A DNA stretch of 64,000 nucleotides from an uncultured Collinsella sp. (GCA_900541015.1 UQIB01000008.1:12623-76622), one strand, 5' to 3'. Counted from the stretch's first letter, positions 45,207 to 55,128 are shown. The notes: generated from the letters alone by a model not told the origin. Numbers and translations are program-made.

Positions 45207-45598
45207 CTCCTAGTTACTTTTGTGAGAGACGCCAACTCGGCTCGTCGAACATCAAATGGGCTGGTTCTGGATACCCAGAGCCAGCCCGTTACGCATTAGA
45301 TGTCGTCAGAGGAGTCGAGTTCTACCTCAATCCTGGCGCGGCGCTTTTTCGCCAACAATCCGCATGACACGTTTTTGACAAACGCATCCAACCGCAAACG
45401 CAGCAGGACGCATTCGACCGCTTTCAAACTTACTCAGACAGAACCGACTCGGTTTTGTCCGAGTAAACGAATCTCCATCGAACTCCGAACGATTGTTCGA
45501 TGGATTTCGTGTTGGTTGGAATCGTCTGTGGGCTGGGCTATGCTACCTTGACTATCTATATGACTTAAACGCAGCAAGGGAGCACCGAGAGAGCGAGT
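45207..45598. other. Intergenic region with terminator
   Basis: GGGCTGG (45258-45264) and CCAGCCC (45281-45287), with TCTGG/CCAGA inside, form a stem-loop about 50 bases after the surface-protein stop, fitting a terminator with a weak tail. The rest (45300-45598) holds no gene I can support; the parE promoter must lie here but no clear boxes stand out. Confidence 0.55.
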
Positions 45599-47596
45599 AT
45601 GGCAAAAAACACCGCAAACTATGGTAACGACAGTATCCGCCAGCTCAAGGACGAGGAGCGCGTACGCCTGCGCCCTGCCGTTATCTTTGGCTCGGACGGA
45701 CTCGATGGCTGTGCACACGCTGCCTTCGAGATTCTGTCCAACGCCGTTGACGAGGCGCGCCAGGGCTACGGCAAGCTCATCACCCTTACCGCCTTTCGCG
45801 ATGGCTCCATTCAGGTAGAGGACAACGGCCGCGGCTGCCCGCTCGACTGGAACCCCTCCGAGAAACGCTTTAACTGGGAACTTGTCTTTTGCGAGCTCTA
45901 TGCCGGCGGCAAGTATAACAACAACCAGGGCGGCGACTACGATTTCTCGCTCGGCACCAACGGCCTGGGCTCGTGCGCGACCCAGTACGCTTCCGAGTAC
46001 ATGGACGTCACCGTCTGGCGTGACGGCAACAAGTACTCCCTGCACTTTAAGAAGGGCAAGGTCGTCGGCGCCAAAAAGAAGGCACTCGAGATTGAGCCCA
46101 GCGACGAGGACCGTACCGGCACCACCATCAAATGGCGCCCCGATCTTGAGGTCTTTACCTCCATCAGCATCCCCCACGATTGGTATCGCGAGACCATGCG
46201 CCGCCAGGCCGTGGTCAACGCCAACGTGACCTTCCGCCTGCGCATTGAGGGCGACGATGGCGAGTTTTCCGAAGAGGACTTTTGCTACCCCAAGGGCATC
46301 GAGGACTACGTGCTCGAGAAGGTCGGTACCGACTACCTCACCGAACCCTTCTTTATCGAGGCCGACCGTCGCGGTCGCGACCGCGAAGACCTGCCCGACT
46401 ACAACGTAAAAATCACCGCATGCATGTGCTTCTCTCGCACCTTCATGATGCAGGAGTACTACCACAACTCATCGTGGCTCGAGAACGGCGGCTCGCCCGA
46501 GAAGGCTGCCCGCAGCGCTCTGACCAGCGCCATCGATGCCTACATCAAGCAACAGGGCAAGTACAACAAAAACGAAAGCGGCATCAAATGGCAAGACGTC
46601 CAGGACTGCCTGGTGCTGGTGACCAACTGTTTCTCCACCCAGACGTCCTACGAAAACCAGACCAAGAAGGCCATCAATAACCGCTTTATCCAGCAGGCCA
46701 TGACGGCCTTCTTTAAGGAGCGCCTCTCGACCTACTTGATCGAGAACAAAGACGCCGCCAACAAGATCATGGAGCAGGTGCTCATCAACAAGCGCTCGCG
46801 CGAGAACGCCGAGAAGACGCGTCAGAGCATCAAAACCAACCTGCAGCAGAAGACCGACATGGCCAACCGCGTGCAGAAGTTCATCGACTGCCGCTCCAAG
46901 GACAAGAGCCGCCGCGAGATCTACATCGTAGAGGGCGACTCGGCAGCAGGCGCCATTCGCACCTCGCGCGATGCCGAGTTCCAGGGCGTTATGCCCGTCC
47001 GCGGCAAGATCCTCAACTGCCTAAAGGAGGACTACCCGCGCATCTTTAAGTCCGACATCATCATGGACCTCATGCGCGTGCTGGGCTGCGGCGTGGAAAT
47101 CAAGGACAAGCGGATCAAGAACCTTGGTGCCTTTGACCTGGACAACCTTAACTGGAACAAGGTCATCATCTGTACGGATGCCGACGTCGACGGTTATCAC
47201 ATCCGCACGCTCGTGCTCACCATGCTCTATCGCCTGGTGCCCACGCTTATCGACGAGGGTTACGTGTATATCGCCGAGTCGCCGCTCTACGAGATCAACT
47301 GCAAAGAGAAGACCTACTTTGCCTACACCGAGCTCGAGAAGAACGGCATCCTCAAGGAGATTGGCGACCAGAAGTGCTCCATCAACCGCTCCAAGGGTCT
47401 TGGTGAGAACGATCCGGACATGATGTGGCTCACCACCATGAACCCCGAGACGCGTCGCCTGATCAAGGTGGAGCCCGAGGACGTCACCAAGATGGAGACC
47501 ATGTTCAACCTGTTGCTGGGCAACGACGAGGCAGGCCGCAAGCGCCATATCTCAGAGCACGGCAAGGAATACCTGGACCAGCTGGACCTGCAGTAG
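45599..47596 (+). CDS. Type II DNA topoisomerase subunit B (GyrB/ParE type)
   Basis: This 665-residue ATPase subunit has a GHKL ATP-binding part (EILSNAVDEARQGYG near 45 and VEDNGRGCPLDW near 74, GTNGLGSCATQYAS near 120), a transducer, and the TOPRIM domain (VEGDSAAGAIRTSR near 445, then CTDADVDGYH near 525 with the Mg2+-binding DXD). The insert between them is longer than in canonical GyrB. It forms a heterotetramer with the A subunit encoded 45 bases downstream. Housekeeping gyrA/gyrB are normally elsewhere, so this looks like the second pair (topo IV or a divergent gyrase). Confidence 0.94.
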   Translation: MAKNTANYGNDSIRQLKDEERVRLRPAVIFGSDGLDGCAHAAFEILSNAVDEARQGYGKLITLTAFRDGSIQVEDNGRGCPLDWNPSEKRFNWELVFCELYAGGKYNNNQGGDYDFSLGTNGLGSCATQYASEYMDVTVWRDGNKYSLHFKKGKVVGAKKKALEIEPSDEDRTGTTIKWRPDLEVFTSISIPHDWYRETMRRQAVVNANVTFRLRIEGDDGEFSEEDFCYPKGIEDYVLEKVGTDYLTEPFFIEADRRGRDREDLPDYNVKITACMCFSRTFMMQEYYHNSSWLENGGSPEKAARSALTSAIDAYIKQQGKYNKNESGIKWQDVQDCLVLVTNCFSTQTSYENQTKKAINNRFIQQAMTAFFKERLSTYLIENKDAANKIMEQVLINKRSRENAEKTRQSIKTNLQQKTDMANRVQKFIDCRSKDKSRREIYIVEGDSAAGAIRTSRDAEFQGVMPVRGKILNCLKEDYPRIFKSDIIMDLMRVLGCGVEIKDKRIKNLGAFDLDNLNWNKVIICTDADVDGYHIRTLVLTMLYRLVPTLIDEGYVYIAESPLYEINCKEKTYFAYTELEKNGILKEIGDQKCSINRSKGLGENDPDMMWLTTMNPETRRLIKVEPEDVTKMETMFNLLLGNDEAGRKRHISEHGKEYLDQLDLQ

Positions 47597-47641
47597 CAGC
47601 AAATCGATAACGACGGCCCATAAGAAGTTCAAGAGGAAATC

Positions 47642-49882
47642 GTGGCAAAGAAGAAGACGAAGAACCAGCTAAAGAAAAAGCAGGTCAACGCCGAGAACGT
47701 CATCGGCCTGCACTCCGAGGTCACCGATCAGCCAATCACGCAGACGCTCGAGGTCAACTACATGCCCTACGCTATGAGCGTCAACGTCTCGCGTGCATTC
47801 CCCGAGATTGACGGCTTTAAGCCCTCACACCGCAAGCTGCTCTACACCATGTACAAGATGGGTCTGCTCAAGGGCGAGCGTCAGAAGAGCGCCAACATCG
47901 TGGGTCAGACCATGAAGCTCAACCCGCACGGCGATGCCGCGATCTACGAGACGATGGTGCGCCTGGCCACCGGCAACGAAGCGCTGCTTGCCCCCTTCGT
48001 AGAGTCGAAGGGCAACTTTGGCAAGTATTATTCGGGCGACTTGAGCTACGCCGCTTCGCGTTACACCGAGGCCAAGCTCTCCCCCATCAGCGCCGAGATC
48101 TTCAAGGACATCGACAAGGACCCGGTCGACTTCGTCGACAGCTACGACGGCGCCATGAAGGAGCCGCGCCTGCTGCCCACCACGTTCCCCAATATCCTCG
48201 TCTCAGCCAACAAGGGCATCGGTGTCGCCATGGCGTCCGACATCTGCGGCTTCAACCTCAACGAGGTCTGCACTGCCACAATGCACTACCTGCAGGACCC
48301 CGACTGCGACCTGCTCGAATACATGCCCATGCCCGACTTCTCGACCGGCGGCGAGATCATCTACCGCCGCGAGGAGATGGAAAAGATTATCGAGACCGGC
48401 CTTGGCAGCTTCCAGATCCGCTCCCGCTGGCGCTGGATTCCCGAAGAGCGCATCATCGAGGTCTACGAGATTCCCTACACCACTAAGACCGATGTCATCA
48501 TCGAGCGCATCGTCAAGCTCTCCAAGGAGGGCAAGGTCAAGGAGATCGCCGACATCCGCGACGAAACCGACCTCTCGGGCTTGCGCATCGCCATCGACCT
48601 TAAGCGCGGCGTCGACCCCGACAAGCTCATGGCCAAGCTCTATCGCTTGACCACGCTGCAGGATTCGTTCTCGTGCAACTTCAACGTGCTCGTCGACGGA
48701 TATCCCCGTGTCATGGGCGTGCGCCAGATCCTGCACGAGTGGGTCAAGTGGCGTATTGAGTCCACGCGTCGCCGCATTAACTTTGACCTGGGAAAAAAGT
48801 CCGAGCGCCTGCACCTGCTGCACGGCCTCGAGGCGATCCTGCTCGACATCGACAAGGCGATCGCCATAATCCGTGGCACCAAGCTCGAGGCCGAGGTCGT
48901 GCCCAACCTTATGCGCGGCTTCGACATCGACGAAACCCAGGCCGAGTTTGTTGCCGAGCTCAAGCTCCGCAACATCAACGAGGAGTACATCCTCAACCGC
49001 ACCAAGGACATCGCTAAGCTTGAGGGCGAGATTGCCGAGCTTGAGGAGATCCTCTCCAGCGAGGAGAACATCAAGAAGGTCATCAGCGACGAGCTGGCCG
49101 CGGTCAACAAGAAGTATGTGATGCCGCGCCGCACGGGCAGGATCGAGCCCCATGAGGTTATCGAGGTAAGCTTGGAGCCCGAGGTCGAGGAGTACCCGGT
49201 CACCATCATGCTCTCGCGCGATGGCTACCTTAAGAAGATGACGGACCGCGTACTCAAAAAGGCGACCACGCTCAAGTACAAGGACGGCGACAAACCCTTT
49301 ATCGAGTTCCCGTCCTCCAACACGCACGAGCTGCTCGTGTTTACCAACAAGAGCCAGGTGTACAAGTGCAAGGTTGCGGCATTTGAGGACACCAAGTCGG
49401 CCCAGCTGGGCTCGTACCTGCCGACCGATCTTGAAATGGAACCCGACGAGAGTGTCATCTGGGTCATCGACCCCGAGGACTACAAGGCCGACGTGTTGTT
49501 CGTCTTTGAGAACGGCCGCGCGGTGCGCGTCGCGCTTTCTGGATACGTCACCAAGACCAACCGCAAACGCCTCAAGAACGCCATCTACGGCGGCAGCAAG
49601 CTGCTGTATGCCCAGGTGCTCAAGGACGATCGCGACATCGCACTGGTCTCGAGCGACTATCGTTTGATGAACTTCAACACGTCGTTGCTCAAGACCAAGA
49701 CGACTACCAACACGCAGGGCGTCCAGGCCTTTACGGCCAAGAAGGGCCGCTCGGTCACCACCGTCGGCACGACCGAGGAGATTCTTGGCGCCGGCGTCTC
49801 GGCCGAAAAGTTCACCGCACAGAGTCTGCCCTCCGCCGGTGCCCTCATGAAGGAAAATGACATGCCGAGCTTGTTTGACTAA
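47642..49882 (+). CDS. Type II DNA topoisomerase subunit A (GyrA/ParC type)
   Basis: This 746-residue A subunit has the active-site Tyr in AASRYTEAKLS near residue 142, winged helix and tower (YMPYAMSVNVSRAFPEIDG near 40, GFKPSHRKLLYTMYKMG near 58) and coiled-coil IAKLEGEIAELEEILSSEE near 460. A C-terminal beta-pinwheel-like region of about 250 residues follows. It cuts and religates DNA with the B subunit. The start is GTG 47642 after GAGGAAA. The C-terminal region is shorter than that of a typical GyrA, which favours a topo IV-like role (inference). Confidence 0.93.
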   Translation: MAKKKTKNQLKKKQVNAENVIGLHSEVTDQPITQTLEVNYMPYAMSVNVSRAFPEIDGFKPSHRKLLYTMYKMGLLKGERQKSANIVGQTMKLNPHGDAAIYETMVRLATGNEALLAPFVESKGNFGKYYSGDLSYAASRYTEAKLSPISAEIFKDIDKDPVDFVDSYDGAMKEPRLLPTTFPNILVSANKGIGVAMASDICGFNLNEVCTATMHYLQDPDCDLLEYMPMPDFSTGGEIIYRREEMEKIIETGLGSFQIRSRWRWIPEERIIEVYEIPYTTKTDVIIERIVKLSKEGKVKEIADIRDETDLSGLRIAIDLKRGVDPDKLMAKLYRLTTLQDSFSCNFNVLVDGYPRVMGVRQILHEWVKWRIESTRRRINFDLGKKSERLHLLHGLEAILLDIDKAIAIIRGTKLEAEVVPNLMRGFDIDETQAEFVAELKLRNINEEYILNRTKDIAKLEGEIAELEEILSSEENIKKVISDELAAVNKKYVMPRRTGRIEPHEVIEVSLEPEVEEYPVTIMLSRDGYLKKMTDRVLKKATTLKYKDGDKPFIEFPSSNTHELLVFTNKSQVYKCKVAAFEDTKSAQLGSYLPTDLEMEPDESVIWVIDPEDYKADVLFVFENGRAVRVALSGYVTKTNRKRLKNAIYGGSKLLYAQVLKDDRDIALVSSDYRLMNFNTSLLKTKTTTNTQGVQAFTAKKGRSVTTVGTTEEILGAGVSAEKFTAQSLPSAGALMKENDMPSLFD

Positions 49883-49917
49883 CGCCCACAACTTCGTACC
49901 GTTAGTTTGGCATTATC

Positions 49918-49966
49918 GCAAAAGGGGGCTGAGTGGCACGCACAATGTCGCTCAGCCCCCTTTTGC
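49918..49966 (+). terminator. Terminator of the topoisomerase operon
   Basis: GCAAAAGGGGGCTGAG pairs with CTCAGCCCCCTTTTGC in a 16-bp stem, about 35 bases after the subunit A stop. A T-run is part of the right arm. Strong rho-independent shape. Beyond it, 49967-50231 holds only the leader of the next gene. Confidence 0.85.
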
Positions 49967-50231
49967 ATCCTCTTGCGCGTTTTCGCGGCCAACTCACGGG
50001 CAGGAATCTGACCAATTCCTTAGGAAGCAAACAGGCAGATATAGGCACCTTGACGACTAAGATGACGAACCTATGCTGACACAATCGGTAATACCGTTAA
50101 CATAGGCGACTCATCTAGGCAACTCACTGGGCAGTTCATCGCGATTTCTTTACGGTCGCCATACGTCCTGCAATTCTGAGGTTCATATCATAACAACCGT
50201 TCCATATGACGCTCGTCAAAAGGAGATAGTT

Positions 50232-51524
50232 ATGAAGCTTAAGCACGCGATTGTCACCGTCATGGGTACCGCTTTGATTATAGCACCGGCGGCGATGCCT
50301 GCAACGGCGCTCGCCGCACAAGCGGACGCCACCCCGGTGGCCGCCCAGGATGCGCAGACTGGCTACAATGTCAAGGCGCAGAACGCGACCATCAACGCGA
50401 GCCAGCTCAAGGGCAACCTCACGCAGCTCAAGTGGCAGCTCAAGGATCTGATGCTCGTCGAGGCGACCTATAACGGCCGCGACATCAAGGACAGGGTCGA
50501 CGTCGGCTTCGGCAACAGCGCAGACGATCTCCAGAACAAGAAGCCCGGAACGTACACGATTCAGTTCTTCGACGGCAACAAGATCGCCGAGGCCAAACTG
50601 ACCGTGACCGATTCCGCCAGCGAGGCGGCGCCCGCGCTCACCGCGGACACGGTGTCCTCCACGAAGGGCGGCGTGCTGCTGACCGTCATGGGCCAAGGGA
50701 TCACGAACGAACAGCATGCCCTGCCCGCCGGCTCTTTCTCCATCGCAGCGGCGCACAAGGGCACCGACGGTGCCTGGTACACCGACGTGACGGTTAACTC
50801 GGCCGCAATCGATTACTACTACCGCCCGCTGGTGCCGCCCGTCGTCCTCAACAAGGTGGCATGGGACCAGAGCGCCTCGAAGCTGACCGCGACGTTCAAG
50901 TGGGATGCCACCGCACAGCGGTGGACGGTTGCGGATCCTGCGAAGGTTACGTTCAAGGTCGCGATCACCAAGAACGGCGTCTTCGAGTTCGCCGAGTCCG
51001 CAACCCTTGCCCCCAGCGACGTCAGGGGTCTCAGCGCGAACAAGCTCATCGCCCTCATCAAGGAGAAGCTCGTCAAGACCGCCGAGGTCAACGGTAGCTC
51101 CGTCGTGAACGACAGCAACTTCCACGTCATGCTGGGCACGCAGCTGACCGATATCCAAAACGGGAAGCCGGGCACCTACCAGATCGGCTTCATGTACGAC
51201 GGCAACGGTTACAACAACGAACAGGTCGGCTCCGCCACCCTCGTGATCGCCCAGCCCAGCAAGCCCGGCACTACGACACCCGGCACCACAACCCCGAACA
51301 CCGGCGATAAGACCGAAAAGGGCGATAAAGCCAACGGCGATAAGAACGGCTCATCTAAGAAGGCCAATGTCAAATCTTCTGGCAACAAGACCTCCCAGAA
51401 GTCCGGCAAGGACCTCCCCAAAACAGGCGACGCGGGTCTGGGCATCGCGGGCACCATCTCTGCTGCCGGCGCCTCCCTCGCAGCGCTGGGCATCTTCACC
51501 AAGCGTCGCGAACACCAACGCTAA
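50232..51524 (+). CDS. LPXTG-anchored surface protein
   Basis: This 430-residue protein has signal peptide MKLKHAIVTVMGTALIIAPA, cleaved near ALAAQA. Two related Ig-like or beta domains follow: the first ~45-140 with KKPGTYTIQFFDGNKIAEAKL, and the second ~190-340 with NGKPGTYQIGFMYDGN. Next come a Thr/Pro then Lys/Gly/Ser-rich stalk (TTTPGTTTPNTGDKTEKGDK) and the sorting signal LPKTGD, hydrophobic helix and KRREHQR. Sortase A would attach it to peptidoglycan. ATG 50232 has AAAAGGAGA upstream. Role probably adhesion or cell-surface structure; no binding domain is recognised. Confidence 0.92.
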   Translation: MKLKHAIVTVMGTALIIAPAAMPATALAAQADATPVAAQDAQTGYNVKAQNATINASQLKGNLTQLKWQLKDLMLVEATYNGRDIKDRVDVGFGNSADDLQNKKPGTYTIQFFDGNKIAEAKLTVTDSASEAAPALTADTVSSTKGGVLLTVMGQGITNEQHALPAGSFSIAAAHKGTDGAWYTDVTVNSAAIDYYYRPLVPPVVLNKVAWDQSASKLTATFKWDATAQRWTVADPAKVTFKVAITKNGVFEFAESATLAPSDVRGLSANKLIALIKEKLVKTAEVNGSSVVNDSNFHVMLGTQLTDIQNGKPGTYQIGFMYDGNGYNNEQVGSATLVIAQPSKPGTTTPGTTTPNTGDKTEKGDKANGDKNGSSKKANVKSSGNKTSQKSGKDLPKTGDAGLGIAGTISAAGASLAALGIFTKRREHQR

Positions 51525-51551
51525 TCCCTCAATCATCCGGTAACGAATTCA

Positions 51552-51584
51552 CAGCCGCCTTCCCTATGGGGAGGCGGCTTTTTG
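51552..51584 (+). terminator. Terminator after the LPXTG gene
   Basis: AGCCGCCTCCC-like left arm (51552-51563) pairs with GGGGAGGCGGCT and runs into TTTTTG. It lies about 30 bases after the stop codon. Classical rho-independent terminator. Confidence 0.85.
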
Positions 51585-51641
51585 TCCCTCCCGACGCACA
51601 AACCACGGCAGGTACCATAGATAATGAGGGGGACATACGGC

Positions 51642-52202
51642 CTAGTCCTGGACGCGGTGATAGACAATCGGATCGTCAAACCCAAAGACGCGCCTACCGT
51701 TTACCTCCATGGTCTCAGTCGCCTCTAGAGCATCAGCTGAGAATCGTTCAAAAAGATGGAACTTCAGGGCCGGCGTAAACATCGAGTCCGATCCGCCCTC
51801 CCACACGCCGTCGCGTTCACGATAGAGCGCGGGCACAAATTTTCCAGACTCCTTAAGTGAAGCATACTCTGCAGGAACCATGGTGTCATACGAGAGCGTG
51901 CGCTTGTCATTGCCTTCCGGCGCATCGTAGGAGGTCAGCAAAACACCTTCCGACTCCTCGGTGAAGAGGAACAAATGCGGTGACGAGGATTTTTTCCCAT
52001 CGGTCTCGTAATAGCTCTCTTCGATCGTGAATACGCCGGGGAAGTCTGCCGGTAGGCCTAAGATCTTATCGTTGCATGCGGTGTTGACGTGGCGGGCGAA
52101 AGGAAACACTTTCCCAGCCGCCTTCTTCGCCTCAAACTGTTCGCGGTTGTCGAAGCGTCCCAACAGCAGGCTCATAAAACTGTCCAGCGTTGACGTTGCC
52201 AT
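51642..52202 (-). CDS. Hypothetical protein, weakly CpeT-like
   Basis: This 186-residue protein starts MATSTLDSFMSLLLGRFDNR and later has a segment FTIEESYYETDGKKSSSPHLF, then an acidic-rich C-terminal half ending DDPIVYHRVQD. LLLGRFDNREQF slightly resembles the start of CpcT/CpeT chromophore-lyase-like proteins, but the match is weak and such a function makes no sense here. ATG 52202 has AAGGAGATAACT. No neighbours in an operon. Confidence 0.65.
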   Translation of the reverse strand: MATSTLDSFMSLLLGRFDNREQFEAKKAAGKVFPFARHVNTACNDKILGLPADFPGVFTIEESYYETDGKKSSSPHLFLFTEESEGVLLTSYDAPEGNDKRTLSYDTMVPAEYASLKESGKFVPALYRERDGVWEGGSDSMFTPALKFHLFERFSADALEATETMEVNGRRVFGFDDPIVYHRVQD

Positions 52203-52569
52203 AGTTATCTCCTTAATCGATGCCATCATCGTTTTGCACTGATACCCATGGGTGCGACGAGGCCGAAGCCCCCCCCATCCACACGGTTTCTTCAAATGCC
52301 GCATATGACACAGTTCGCATACCGCCCTCACCGCACACCGATTGGGCTGATAAACCGTTTGCGCGAGGAAACGGAGCCTACGAGATGCCGGAGTACACAA
52401 ACACGCTTCTGATACGCGCCAATCTAAACTGGCGGGCACTCCCGCGTTGTGTGCGACGCCGTGGACTCCAAGTGTCGAATGAAACGAGTTGACGGCTCGA
52501 GCGTCGATTGAATAGACCTGGCAAATGACATGGCTTTGTTGTCCGTCATGCAGAGGAGGTACGGCAGTC
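52203..52569. other. Gap between divergent genes, nothing recognised
   Basis: The interval has a plus-strand open frame (52220-52492) whose residue composition is not protein-like. No strong hairpin or repeat was found. AGGAGG at about 52552 belongs to the following membrane-protein gene. Confidence 0.4.
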
Positions 52570-53151
52570 ATGCAATGTGGCAGACGAACGAACGGGTATG
52601 TTGCACTATTCGTCTTCGCAGCGCTGGTGGGCCTCCTGGGCCAGACGGTCGTTCCGTGGTTGTCCGACCAACTGAACTCGCCCCATCTAGGATTTAGGTT
52701 CCTGGTCTCCAACATCGACATCTATCCATTCGTGGTAGTTGCGCTCATATCATTCAGGAACACGGAGCCCAAAAGGGCGTTCTGGAGGGTTCTGGCCTTC
52801 TTTTCCGGCCTGTGCCTGGGCTACTACGGGTACACGGCCGCCCTTGCCGCCTATAGCGCACTTGAGTCCGGGAGCGCGGGCTATCTTGCGAACGTCTCAT
52901 CCAGCGCAAAGGACGCGCTCGAGTACATGGCCGTCGCGCTGTGCGCGGGCGCGTGGGAGTTCGCCATGCAGAGGAGCGCGCGCAGGCGCCTCCTGTACGC
53001 GGCGATGCTGGTTCCGTTCATAGTGATCACCATGGCGTGCACGTACTCGAACCTCGTCGCTGAGCCTCCCCAGTTGCTCATGGCAGCCGTGGACATCCTC
53101 TGCCTGGCGGGGATCTTCCTGTGTTTGCCACGCAAGGCGACCTCTAGGTAA
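52570..53151 (+). CDS. Membrane protein of unknown function
   Basis: This 193-residue polytopic protein has about six hydrophobic segments: near 10-28, 50-62, 71-92, 115-130, 140-158 and 165-185. Repeated Arg/Lys at the ends of segments suggests the positive-inside topology. No domain is recognised. ATG 52570 has GAGGAGG about ten bases upstream. It is convergent with the cupin gene. Confidence 0.7.
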   Translation: MQCGRRTNGYVALFVFAALVGLLGQTVVPWLSDQLNSPHLGFRFLVSNIDIYPFVVVALISFRNTEPKRAFWRVLAFFSGLCLGYYGYTAALAAYSALESGSAGYLANVSSSAKDALEYMAVALCAGAWEFAMQRSARRRLLYAAMLVPFIVITMACTYSNLVAEPPQLLMAAVDILCLAGIFLCLPRKATSR

Positions 53152-53187
53152 GGCGCGGCGTCGGCACGGCTCTCGACAGTCATGTCG

Positions 53188-53604
53188 TCAGAGGTGGATT
53201 TTGCGATCCGCCATGATTGCTTTAAGGTATTCCTCGTCGTCCACAGGCTCCAACCACTCGCTAGAGGTCTCCTCGCCCGGAACCTCCAGCGCGAGATGGG
53301 AGAACCAGCTGTCGGGTGCGGCTCCGTGCCAATGTTTCACACCCGGGGCGGTGTTAACCACTCCACCAGGGCGCAGCTCCTGTGCCGGCTTGCCCCATTC
53401 CTGGTAAAACCCTCGACCAGCCACGCAGACGAGGATCTGTCCCCCACCGCTTTTGGCGTGATGGGTGTGCCAGTTGTTGCGGCAGCCGGGCTCAAACGTC
53501 ACGTTGCAGACGCCGACCTGCTCGGTGGAAAGGGGCGCGAGGTAGCTTTGCCCGATAAAGCACTTCGCAAATGCGTCGTTGGGGGCACCTACGAAAACGC
53601 GCAC
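53188..53604 (-). CDS. Cupin-domain protein
   Basis: This 138-residue single cupin has metal-binding motif 1 in NNWHTHHAKSGGGQIL near 44 and motif 2 in PGVKHWHGAAPDSWFSHLAL near 87. The tail GEETSSEWLEPVDDEEY matches the cupin proteins often fused to or found beside carboxymuconolactone decarboxylases. The N-terminus is a few residues shorter than typical; GTG at 53604 has no good ribosome-binding site, so the start may be lost or displaced. Function unknown. Confidence 0.82.
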   Translation of the reverse strand: MRVFVGAPNDAFAKCFIGQSYLAPLSTEQVGVCNVTFEPGCRNNWHTHHAKSGGGQILVCVAGRGFYQEWGKPAQELRPGGVVNTAPGVKHWHGAAPDSWFSHLALEVPGEETSSEWLEPVDDEEYLKAIMADRKIHL

Positions 53605-53660
53605 GTTCGATAATGCCGTCCGATCTCAAGGGGCTTTGGCAAGAAGTCGTCTTAGGCAGA

Positions 53661-53702
53661 CATGCAAAAAGAAAGCCTCCGAACCAAAAGGTCCGGAGGC
53701 TG
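53661..53702 (-). terminator. Terminator hairpin on the minus strand
   Basis: AGCCTCCGGACC and GGTTCGGAGGCT pair with a TTTT loop; minus-strand reading continues TTCTTTTTGC. It is preceded by the sequence GAGTGGGAATAG (53711-53722), which also occurs near 61675. It may end the transcript from the DUF4143 ATPase gene. Confidence 0.75.
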
Positions 53703-53859
53703 TTATTTCCGCTATTCCCACTCGGCGATAGGAGTCACTGGCCAAAAGCTTGTCAACATCAAAACAAGTCCTCAATCTATCGATTCTACGTGAGGCAATG
53801 GTCCTCATTTGATGCCCGCACTGTTTGCGCACTAGGGAGCAAAAGAATCTGGCCGCCGC

Positions 53860-55095
53860 TCAAATAAGATCACCGCCATCTTGCATAAACGACGCCATGT
53901 TAAGGTGCCTGACGCCATCCCTCTCCTGCAATAGAGGATCAAGCGTGAACAAGTAGCGCGGATACCCATCCCTGATGTGGCCGAACGGCCTGTACTCGCG
54001 CTCCTCGACGCCTCTGTCGGCAATCGACATAGAGACCTGGATGTAGGCGTAAGCATTGCGCCTACGAGCGATGAAGTCACACTCGAGCTTCCCAATACGG
54101 CCCACAGAAAGCTCGTACCCGCGCGATGCAAGATAGAGGTAGAGCACGTTCTCCAACGCCGGCCCGTAGTTAATCCTCGCATCCGTGTTCATGGCGAAAT
54201 AGAAGCCGGGATCAGCCAGGTAGTACTTCTCTTCGCGGATAAGCGATCGCCGAGACTTGAGATCGAACCTCGAGCAGCGATAAAGGATCTTCGCGTCAAC
54301 AAGAATCTGGATATACCGATTGAGCGTTTCGCGCTTGATGGGAATCTTCTCGACATCATTGAAGTACGCAAGGAGGTTCTTCAGGTTCGTCGGCGCACCA
54401 AAGTTGTTGATGAGATACGTCTGGACGGCATCGAAAACCGAGACATTCTTAATCTTGTTCGAATGTTTGACGTCCTTTTCAAAGATCTCATGAATAACAC
54501 TCTTGATATAGGTGCGCTTTTCATCCTCGCCCTCATACTCCAACGCTTTGGGAAATCCTCCAAGGGTCAGGTACTCGGTAAACTCTCCCACGAGAACGTC
54601 ATTGACAGGCTTGCCGAGAAAACGCTTCATATCGATATATTCCGCAAAGTCGAGTGGGAACACCTCGAACTCGATATAGCGACCCGTCAGCTTTGTAACA
54701 AGCTGCCCAGAAAGCAGATATGAATTCGAACCGGTAATGAAGATGGACCAACCGCCATCTGTCCGGTAGCCGTTGATGAGCAGCTCGAATTCCTCTACGT
54801 TCTGAATCTCATCGATGAAGAGGTACTTCGTCCCCTCAGTGTCTGCTGGGGTCGACATGTCAATCAGATTTTCGAGCTCATCGGTCGTCTTGACCTTCCT
54901 GTTCTCCCGTGAGTCGAGGTCGATATAGATGATGTGGTCGCTCGCTACGCCGGATTCCACAAGCTCGTCTGCGATTGATTGCATGAGACAGGATTTACCG
55001 CATCTGCGAACACCGGTGATCACCTTGATCATCCCGTCATCGTGGTAGAAGCCACGCATTCGCTTCAGATACTTTTCACGTCGGTATATACGCAA
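53860..55095 (-). CDS. AAA ATPase with DUF4143
   Basis: This protein of about 411 residues has an AAA_14-type ATPase N-terminal half (Walker A TGVRRCGKSCLMQ near 30, Walker B KYLFIDEIQNVEEFE near 87, sensor ITGSNSYLLSG near 118). A DUF4143 C-terminal half follows (FPKALEYEGEDEKRTYI near 195 and ECDFIARRRNAYAYIQVSMS near 345, a nuclease-like pattern). The family is widespread, often multicopy, and of unclear function. TTG 55095 was preferred: AAAGGGGTG lies six bases upstream and the protein then begins LRIYRREKYLKRMRGFY; ATG 55122 is an alternative without a ribosome-binding site. Confidence 0.88.
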   Translation of the reverse strand: MRIYRREKYLKRMRGFYHDDGMIKVITGVRRCGKSCLMQSIADELVESGVASDHIIYIDLDSRENRKVKTTDELENLIDMSTPADTEGTKYLFIDEIQNVEEFELLINGYRTDGGWSIFITGSNSYLLSGQLVTKLTGRYIEFEVFPLDFAEYIDMKRFLGKPVNDVLVGEFTEYLTLGGFPKALEYEGEDEKRTYIKSVIHEIFEKDVKHSNKIKNVSVFDAVQTYLINNFGAPTNLKNLLAYFNDVEKIPIKRETLNRYIQILVDAKILYRCSRFDLKSRRSLIREEKYYLADPGFYFAMNTDARINYGPALENVLYLYLASRGYELSVGRIGKLECDFIARRRNAYAYIQVSMSIADRGVEEREYRPFGHIRDGYPRYLFTLDPLLQERDGVRHLNMASFMQDGGDLI

Positions 55096-55128
55096 GATGC
55101 ACCCCTTTTTTTCAGTGTCCATTTTATC

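Noticed and set aside
48203..49891. 562-residue minus-strand open frame opposite the topoisomerase A gene
   Set aside because: Antisense shadow with Leu/Asp/Val-rich composition and no recognised domain.
53711..53722. Second copy of the guaA-end 12-mer as a true att site
   Set aside because: The flanking codons do not continue as guaA and the match is only 12 bases, so it is noted but not called an attachment site.
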